Shown: positions 58,440 through 64,000 of the stretch, piece by piece
Numbering within the stretch: position 1 is the first letter of the stretch
How the letters are laid out: each line of letters starts with the position of its first letter
Assembly: GCF_026342015.1 (NCBI RefSeq)
Contig: NZ_JAPENL010000001.1
Span: 1,116,001-1,180,000, forward strand
Direction of reading: 5' to 3'
From: Micromonospora lupini
GTDB lineage: Bacteria > Actinomycetota > Actinomycetes > Mycobacteriales > Micromonosporaceae
Length of the DNA stretch: 64,000 bases
The notes under the pieces: generated by a model
What the model saw: the letters and a program-made list of their open reading frames with translations, nothing else
Told to the model about the DNA's origin: nothing
Database searches by the model: none
Made by a program: the position numbers and the translations under genes

Positions 58440-59639
58440 TCAGCGGCGCACGCCGCCCTCGGTGAGGAAGCGGGCTATCGGGAGGGTCGCCGCTCCCAGG
58501 GCGACCGCGTCCACGCCGAGGCGGCACAGCTCGATCGACGCCTGCTCGTACGGCTGGCGCAGCGCCTGCCGACCGGCGGCCTCGCGGACTGCAGGCAGCA
58601 GGTCGCCCAGCACCATCGCCGCCCAGCCACCGAGGACCACCCGCTCCGGGTTGAACAGGTTGATCAGGTTGGCCACACCGGCGCCGAGGTAGCCCGCGGT
58701 GTCGTCAAGCACCCGGCGGGCGGTGGCCGACGAGTCGGCGGCGGTGACAAGCGCGGAGAGCTGCGACTCCTCGTCCACGCCCGGCACCTGGCGACCCCGA
58801 CGCGCCTCGCGGTAGCGGTCGATGATCGCCTCCGCGCCCACGTACGCCTCCAGGCAGCCGCGCGCGCCGCAGCGGCAGGCCCGGCCGCCGTACACGAGCG
58901 TGGTGTGGCCCCACTCCCCCGCGCTGCTGGACGCGCCCCGGTAGGTGGCGCCGTTGGTGACCACGGCCGCGCCCACGCCGGAGCCGACGAGCGCGAAGAC
59001 TGCGTGCCGGGCGCCGCGCCCGGCGCCGAACCACATCTCGGCCTGGCCGAGGGTCTTCGCGCCGTTGTCGATGTGCAGCGGCAGGTCGGTGCCCGCGCCG
59101 ATGAGGCGTTCCAGCGGCACCCGGTCCCAGCCGAGGGCCTGGGCGTGCACGACTGCCTCGACGCCCTGTTCGACCACGCCGGAGACGCCGATGCCGACGC
59201 CGAGCACGTCGGCGGTGGCCACCCGGGCCTGGCCGGTGACCGCCTCGATGCCGGCCAGCACGTGCCCGGCGACCACGCCGGGCTCGGTGCGCGCCGGGTC
59301 GAGCGGGTACTCGATGCTGGCGAGCAGGCTCATCGCGAAGTCGAACAGCTCGACCCGGACCCGGGTCTCGCCGACGTCCACGCCGATCACGAAGGCGTAC
59401 CGGGGGGCGACCCGCAGCAGCATGCTGGGGCGGCCACCGTCGGACTCGGCGGCGCCGGCCTCGGCCACGATGCCCTCGTCGATCAGGTCGGCCACCACGT
59501 TGCTCACCGCCGGCTGGCTCAGGCCGGTGCTGCGCACCAGGTCCTGCCGGGTGAGCGGGGCGTCGAGGAAGAGCTTCGTCAGCAGGGCGGACCTGTTGCG
59601 CAGCCGGACGCTCCGGTTGGTGGCTCGTGCCAGCTCCAC
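58440..59639 (-). CDS. ROK family transcriptional repressor (XylR/NagC type)
   Basis: The 399-residue protein has an N-terminal winged helix (LVRSTGLSQPAVSNVVADLIDEGIVAEAG) and a ROK sugar-binding domain: GVDVGETRVRVELFDF, GIGVSGVV, the DNGAKT region, and the zinc motif CRCGARGCLEAY. GTG at 59639 follows GAGGTGACGA. It is divergent from the sugar importer and beta-glucosidase operon; a perfect palindrome lies between. It should repress that operon until a sugar, probably glucose or a beta-glucoside, binds. Confidence 0.87.
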   Translation of the reverse strand: MELARATNRSVRLRNRSALLTKLFLDAPLTRQDLVRSTGLSQPAVSNVVADLIDEGIVAEAGAAESDGGRPSMLLRVAPRYAFVIGVDVGETRVRVELFDFAMSLLASIEYPLDPARTEPGVVAGHVLAGIEAVTGQARVATADVLGVGIGVSGVVEQGVEAVVHAQALGWDRVPLERLIGAGTDLPLHIDNGAKTLGQAEMWFGAGRGARHAVFALVGSGVGAAVVTNGATYRGASSSAGEWGHTTLVYGGRACRCGARGCLEAYVGAEAIIDRYREARRGRQVPGVDEESQLSALVTAADSSATARRVLDDTAGYLGAGVANLINLFNPERVVLGGWAAMVLGDLLPAVREAAGRQALRQPYEQASIELCRLGVDAVALGAATLPIARFLTEGGVRR

Positions 59640-59714
59640 TCGTCACCTCGTTCCCGTCGGCCGTTGGTGGCGACTGTAACCGCACCGTGCTTGACGACCC
59701 ACCTGCCAGCAACT

Positions 59715-59734
59715 TTAATGACGACATTCATTAA
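59715..59734. promoter_or_regulatory. ROK operator
   Basis: TTAATGA-N6-TCATTAA, a perfect 7-bp inverted repeat in an AT-rich island of an otherwise GC-rich gap between the ROK gene and the substrate-binding protein gene. ROK repressors bind such TTAATGA-type palindromes, in line with the regulator's position. Confidence 0.75.
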
Positions 59735-59874
59735 GCCGTGATGTAACTCCCGGGAAACGCCGACGGACCCCCGACGGCGCATCCGGAGAAACCCCGTCCG
59801 CAGCCGGCCACCGTCGCCGCCCCTATCGACGACGACGGCCGGCGGACCCCCACCACGCACCGGAAGGGCTGACC

Positions 59875-61173
59875 GTGTCGAGACGACACCTCGGGATATT
59901 CACCGCCGCCGTACTGGCCGCCGCATCGCTCACCGCCTGCGGCGGCTCCGGCGACGACTCCGCCGCATCGCCCAAGACCCTCACCTACTGGGCCAGCAAC
60001 CAGGGCGCCAGCCTGGAGGCCGACAAGACCACCCTCCAGCCGGAGCTGGACAAGTTCGAGAAGCAGACCGGCATCAAGGTCAACCTCGAGGTGGTCCCCT
60101 GGTCGGACCTGCTCAACCGGCTGCTCGCCGCCGCCGCCTCGGGCAAGGGCCCGGACGTGGTGAACATCGGCAACACCTGGTCGGCGTCGCTGCAGGCCAC
60201 CGGCGCGCTTGTCGAGTTCGACGACGCCACCCTGCAGGCCGTCGGCGGCAAGGACCGCATCGTGCCCGCCGCGCTCGCCGCCGCCGGCGCCCCCGGCAAG
60301 CCGCCGGCCGCCGTGCCGCTCTACAGCATGGCGTACAGCCTGTACTACAACAAGAAGGCGTTCGCCGACGCCGGCATCACCGCGCCGCCGACCACCTGGG
60401 AGCAGCTCGCCGAGGACGGCAAGAAGCTCACCAAGGGCGGCAAGTGGGGCCTCGCGATCGAGGGCGCCAACCCGTCGGAGAACGCGCACCACGCCTTCAC
60501 CTTCGGCCAGCAGTACGGCGGCGACTGGTTCGACTCGGCCGGCAAGCCGACCTTCGACACCCCGCAGAACGTCTCGGCCATCAAGCGCTACATCGACTTC
60601 ATGGCCGCTGACAAGATCACCAACCCGAGCAACGCCGAGTACGCGCAGAACCAGTCGGTCTCCGACTTCGCCAACGGCAAGGCCGCCATGCTGCTCTGGC
60701 AGTCCGCAGGCTCGAACCTGAAGACGCAGAACATGGCCGCCGACGCGTACGGGGTGGCCCCGGTGCCGTTCCTGGCCAGCCCGCCGGCCGGCGGCAAGAA
60801 GGTCAACAGCATGGTCGCCGGCATCAACATGGCGGTCTTCAAGCACACCAAGAACAAGGACGGCGCGCTGAGCTTCGTCAAGTTCATGACCAGCGACGAG
60901 GAGCAGACGCTCCTCAACAAGACGTACGGCTCGCTGCCTGCGGTGAAGACCGCGGGTGCCGACCCGGCGTTCAGCGCCCCGGAGCAGAAGAGCATCCAGG
61001 AGACGCTTGTCACCACCGCCGCCCCGCTGCCGCAGGTGCCCGACGAGAGCACCTTCGAGACCCTGGTCGGCACCGCGATGAAGGAGTTGTTCGCCGACGC
61101 GGCGAGCGGCAAGCCGGTCACCGAGCAGTCGGTGAAGGCGAAGCTGACCGACGCGCAGCAGAAGATGCGCTGA
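59875..61173 (+). CDS. ABC sugar transporter, lipoprotein substrate-binding protein
   Basis: The 432-residue protein has a lipobox (LAAASLTACGG, Cys at about residue 22) and the family 1 extracellular solute-binding pattern: TLTYWASNQGAS, GKGPDVVNIGNTWSASL, YSMAYSLYYNKKAFADAGI, WEQLAEDGKKLTKGGKWGL and FANGKAAMLLW. It binds an oligosaccharide outside the membrane and passes it to the two permeases encoded next. GTG start. The ATPase gene is missing from the operon, as usual in actinobacteria, where a shared MsiK serves many importers. Confidence 0.9.
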   Translation: MSRRHLGIFTAAVLAAASLTACGGSGDDSAASPKTLTYWASNQGASLEADKTTLQPELDKFEKQTGIKVNLEVVPWSDLLNRLLAAAASGKGPDVVNIGNTWSASLQATGALVEFDDATLQAVGGKDRIVPAALAAAGAPGKPPAAVPLYSMAYSLYYNKKAFADAGITAPPTTWEQLAEDGKKLTKGGKWGLAIEGANPSENAHHAFTFGQQYGGDWFDSAGKPTFDTPQNVSAIKRYIDFMAADKITNPSNAEYAQNQSVSDFANGKAAMLLWQSAGSNLKTQNMAADAYGVAPVPFLASPPAGGKKVNSMVAGINMAVFKHTKNKDGALSFVKFMTSDEEQTLLNKTYGSLPAVKTAGADPAFSAPEQKSIQETLVTTAAPLPQVPDESTFETLVGTAMKELFADAASGKPVTEQSVKAKLTDAQQKMR

Positions 61174-61187
61174 CCCACGCAGCGCCG

Positions 61188-61224
61188 GTGGCCGTGGTCG
61201 GGTGACGAGCCCGGCCACGGCCAC
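61188..61224 (+). terminator. hairpin between binding protein and permease genes (attenuator-like)
   Basis: GTGGCCGTGGTCGGG-N7-CCCGGCCACGGCCAC, 15-bp stem with one G-T wobble. It lies inside the operon and could stop a part of the transcripts, giving more binding protein than permease. Confidence 0.65.
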
Positions 61225-61243
61225 CGCCTCCGAGAGGACCCCG

Positions 61244-62236
61244 ATGGCAACCAGCACCACCGCGCCGAACGCCGACCGGCGCGTACCCCGGGCCGGGTCA
61301 CCCGCCCGGGGGGCCGCCCGCCGGCCGCGCGGCCCCCGCCGCTCGCTCCTGCCGTACCTGCTGCTCGCCCCGGCCATCGTGCTGGAACTCGCCATCCACG
61401 TGATCCCGATGGTGGTCGGGGTCTGGATGAGCCTGCTGGAGCTGACCCAGTTCCACATCCGGGACTGGTCCACCGCGCCCTTCGTCGGGCTGGAGAACTA
61501 CCGCGCCACGCTCGACCTGAACAGCGCCGCCGGCAAGGAGCTGCTGCACTCGTTCTGGGTGACGCTCATCTACAGCGTGCTCTCGGTCGGGTTCGCCTGG
61601 CTGCTCGGCATCGCGGCGGCCGTCGTGCTGCAGAAGCCGTTTCGCGGGCGGGCCATCCTGCGGGCGCTGTTCCTCACCCCGTACGCCCTTCCGGTCTACA
61701 CCGCCGTGATCACGTGGAGCTTCCTGCTGCAACGCGACACCGGCCTGGTCAACCACGTGCTCGTCGACCAGCTCGGGCTGCTGAACGAGCGGCCGTTCTG
61801 GCTGATCGGCGACAACAGCTTCTGGTCGCTGCTTGTGGTGTCGGTCTGGCGCAACTGGCCGTTCGCCTTCCTGTGCCTGATGGCCGGCCTACAGAACGTG
61901 CCCGGCGAGCTGTACGAGGCCGCCGCGATCGACGGCGCGGGATTCTGGCGCCGACTGCGCTCGGTCACCCTGCCCATGCTGCGGCCGGTGAACCTGGTGC
62001 TGCTGCTGGTGCTGTTCCTGTGGACCTTCAACGACTTCAACACCCCGTACGTGCTCTTCGGCGGCTCCGCGCCCGAACAGGCCGACCTCATCTCCATCCA
62101 CATCTACCGCAGCTCCTTCAAGACCTGGGACTTCGGGTCGGGCTCGGCGATGTCGGTGGCGCTGCTGCTGTTCCTGCTCGTCGTCTCGGCCGCGTACCTG
62201 CTGATCACCAACCGCCGGAGGGACGACCATGCGTGA
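61244..62236 (+). CDS. ABC sugar transporter permease 1
   Basis: The 330-residue protein has six membrane helices and the EAA loop ELYEAAAIDGAGFWRRLRSVTLPMLRP, the docking site for the ATPase. N-terminal 35 residues are polar and basic. ATG at 61244 has GAGAGG upstream; the frame is open to 61202. It overlaps the second permease gene by 8 bases. Forms a heterodimer with it. Confidence 0.9.
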   Translation: MATSTTAPNADRRVPRAGSPARGAARRPRGPRRSLLPYLLLAPAIVLELAIHVIPMVVGVWMSLLELTQFHIRDWSTAPFVGLENYRATLDLNSAAGKELLHSFWVTLIYSVLSVGFAWLLGIAAAVVLQKPFRGRAILRALFLTPYALPVYTAVITWSFLLQRDTGLVNHVLVDQLGLLNERPFWLIGDNSFWSLLVVSVWRNWPFAFLCLMAGLQNVPGELYEAAAIDGAGFWRRLRSVTLPMLRPVNLVLLLVLFLWTFNDFNTPYVLFGGSAPEQADLISIHIYRSSFKTWDFGSGSAMSVALLLFLLVVSAAYLLITNRRRDDHA

Positions 62237-63068
62237 GACCGCCGGTGAGCGCTGGGGCCGGCGCATCGTGCTGACCCTGCTCACCCTCTTCGTCGCCATT
62301 CCGCTCTACGTGATGGTCACCTCGGCGGCGAAACCGTTGCGGGACGTGCAGAACGGGTTCACCTGGTGGCCCAGCCGGCCCACCCTGCAACCGTTCGTCG
62401 ACATGTGGAGCACCGTGCCGCTGGCCCGCTACCTGGTCAACAGCCTGGTGGTGTCGAGCGTCGCGGCGGTCTGCTCGGTGGCCGTGGCGATCTTCGCGGC
62501 GTTCGCGGTCAGCCGGTACCGGTTCCGCGGCCGGGGCGTCTTCTCGGTGACCGTGCTGTCCACCCAGATGTTCCCCGGCATCCTGTTCCTGCTGCCGCTG
62601 TTCCTCATCTACGTCAACCTGGGCAACGCCACGGGCATCGAGCTGTACGCCAGCCGCACCGGCCTGATCATCACGTACCTCACCTTCTCGCTGCCGTTCT
62701 CGATCTGGATGCTCGTCGGCTACTTCGACTCGATCCCCCGCGGGCTGGACGAGGCCGCGCAGGTCGACGGGGCCGGGCCGCTGCGCATCCTGTTCCGGGT
62801 CATCCTGCCGGCCGCCGTGCCCGGCGTCGTCGCGGTGACCGTGTACGCGTTCATGACGGCCTGGGGTGAGGTGCTGTTCGCCTCCGTGATGACCGACGAG
62901 GGCAGCCGCACCCTGGCCGTCGGCCTGCAGGGCTACTCCACCCAGTTCAACGTCTACTGGAACCAGATCATGGCGGCCTCGCTGGTGGTCAGCATCCCCG
63001 TCGTCGCCGGGTTCCTGGCCCTGCAGCGCTACTTCGTCGCGGGCCTCACCGCCGGCGCCGTCAAGTGA
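62229..63068 (+). CDS. ABC sugar transporter permease 2
   Basis: The 279-residue protein has six membrane helices (first [20 protein letters not shown]) and the EAA loop [28 protein letters not shown]. The start overlaps the first permease gene by 8 bases (ATG). It is followed after 29 bases by the beta-glucosidase gene. Typical CUT1 family MalG/CebG-like subunit. Confidence 0.9.
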   Translation: MRETAGERWGRRIVLTLLTLFVAIPLYVMVTSAAKPLRDVQNGFTWWPSRPTLQPFVDMWSTVPLARYLVNSLVVSSVAAVCSVAVAIFAAFAVSRYRFRGRGVFSVTVLSTQMFPGILFLLPLFLIYVNLGNATGIELYASRTGLIITYLTFSLPFSIWMLVGYFDSIPRGLDEAAQVDGAGPLRILFRVILPAAVPGVVAVTVYAFMTAWGEVLFASVMTDEGSRTLAVGLQGYSTQFNVYWNQIMAASLVVSIPVVAGFLALQRYFVAGLTAGAVK

Positions 63069-63097
63069 CTCACCCACACCCAGAGGAGAACCGACCC

Positions 63098-64000
63098 GTG
63101 CCCGACCTGTCCAAGCTGCCACCCGACTTCCTCTGGGGCGTCGCCACGGCGGCGTACCAGATCGAGGGGGCCGTCGACGTCGACGGCCGGGCGCCGTCCA
63201 TCTGGGACACCTTCTCGGCGACCCCCGGCAAGGTCGACAACGGCGACACCGGCGCGGTGGCCTGCGACCACTACCACAGGTGGCCGGAGGACCTCGCGCT
63301 GCTGCGTCGGCTCGGCGTGGACGCGTACCGATTCTCGGTGGCCTGGCCCCGGGTGATGCCCGACGGCGTCGGCCGGGTCAACCCGGCCGGGCTGGACTTC
63401 TACGACAAGCTCGTCGACACGCTCCTCGCCGACGGGGTCCGACCGTTCGTCACGCTCTACCACTGGGATCTGCCGCAGGTGCTCCAGGACTCCGGCGGCT
63501 GGCCGGAGCGGGCCACGGCCGAGGCGTTCGCCGAGTACGCGGCGGTGGTCGCCGCCCGCCTCGGCGACCGGGTGGCCGACTGGAACACGGTGAACGAGCC
63601 GCTCTGCGTGTGCTGGATCGGTCACCTGGACGGGAACATGGCCCCCGGCGAGCGGGATCTGACCCGCGCCGTGCACGCCTCGCACCACGCGCTGCTCGGG
63701 CACGGCCTGGCCACCCAGGCGATCCGGGCCAACGCCGCCCGGGAGGCGTCGGTCGGTCTGGTGCTCAACCTCAGCCCGATCGAGCCGGCGACCGACCGAC
63801 CCGAGGACGTCGCTGCGGCCCGGCGGGCCGACGGGCACGTCAACCGGTGGTGGCTGGACCCGATCCACGGGCGCGGCTACCCGGCCGACATGATCGCCAC
63901 GTACGGCGTCGAGCCGCCGGTGCGCGGTGACGACCTGACGGTGATCGCCACGCCCACCGACTTCCTCGGGGTGAACTACTACTTCCGCCAACTGGTCGTC
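63098..64000 (+). CDS. GH1 family beta-glucosidase, N-terminal part (3' end outside window)
   Basis: The frame is open to the window end (301 codons). It starts at a GTG preceded by AGAGGAGA. Typical GH1 features: [64 protein letters not shown] and TVNEP with the acid/base glutamate (about residue 167). The nucleophile TENG motif lies outside. No signal peptide, so it cleaves imported beta-glucosides in the cytoplasm, in line with the importer upstream. Confidence 0.9.
   Translation, partial: MPDLSKLPPDFLWGVATAAYQIEGAVDVDGRAPSIWDTFSATPGKVDNGDTGAVACDHYHRWPEDLALLRRLGVDAYRFSVAWPRVMPDGVGRVNPAGLDFYDKLVDTLLADGVRPFVTLYHWDLPQVLQDSGGWPERATAEAFAEYAAVVAARLGDRVADWNTVNEPLCVCWIGHLDGNMAPGERDLTRAVHASHHALLGHGLATQAIRANAAREASVGLVLNLSPIEPATDRPEDVAAARRADGHVNRWWLDPIHGRGYPADMIATYGVEPPVRGDDLTVIATPTDFLGVNYYFRQLVV

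Overview
The window is a high-GC actinobacterial chromosome segment, most likely from Micromonospora or a close relative. This is inferred from very GC-rich third codon positions, frequent GTG starts with GGAGG-type ribosome binding sites, stop/start overlaps, and gene content (FxsABC maturation locus, SARP/BTAD regulator, ROK-controlled sugar uptake). No rRNA, tRNA, CRISPR array or intact insertion sequence was seen.

Layout. 1-2.8 kb: 3' end of a secreted pectate lyase, an HD-domain protein, and a divergent NAD(P)-binding protein/HxlR regulator pair. 2.8-20.3 kb: one minus-strand operon for a contractile injection system (sheath, tube, VgrG-like spike, PAAR-like tip, gp25-like and J-like baseplate proteins, and several unassigned proteins), followed by a BTAD regulator. 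No AAA+ ATPase, LysM protein or tail fibre is recognisable. Two large accessory proteins sit between tube and spike, one with a PD-(D/E)XK nuclease-like signature. 20.6-21.6 kb: a secreted guanyl-type ribonuclease and its barstar inhibitor. 21.8-29.2 kb: small membrane proteins and metabolic enzymes (AhpD-like, M20 peptidase, GCS2-type ligase, iodotyrosine deiodinase-like nitroreductase, FAD monooxygenase).

29.5-34.9 kb is the most interesting part, with sampled lines of lower GC than the flanks. It looks like a Pycsar-type defence locus: a class III nucleotidyl cyclase on the plus strand faces a PycTM-like membrane effector and a cNMP-binding Crp/Fnr protein on the minus strand. The cyclase carries a C-terminal NAFGNGN motif, matched by NAFGNHN near the N terminus of the next gene, a large protein with a degenerate P-loop and a helical C-terminal half. 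The paired motifs resemble amyloid signalling (RHIM/BASS) motifs and suggest receptor-to-cyclase signalling. A third gene has a paralogue at 21.8 kb.

35.2-40.7 kb: a GntR/DivIVA-like module, a DUF559/AbiEi-type protein, 52-bp tandem repeats, an ABC exporter with a divergent MarR regulator. 40.8-45.4 kb: an asparagine synthase-like amidotransferase, a second GCS2 ligase, and a quinone oxidoreductase/ArsR pair separated by three evenly spaced operators. 45.6-53.9 kb: a complete Fxs RiPP-type locus (FxsA precursor, FxsB radical SAM, HExxH hydroxylase, and on the opposite strand FxsC and an ATPase-TIR-NB-ARC-TPR protein). 54-64 kb: a flavin amine oxidase, a secreted discoidin/beta-helix protein, and a ROK repressor divergent from an ABC sugar importer and GH1 beta-glucosidase that runs off the window.
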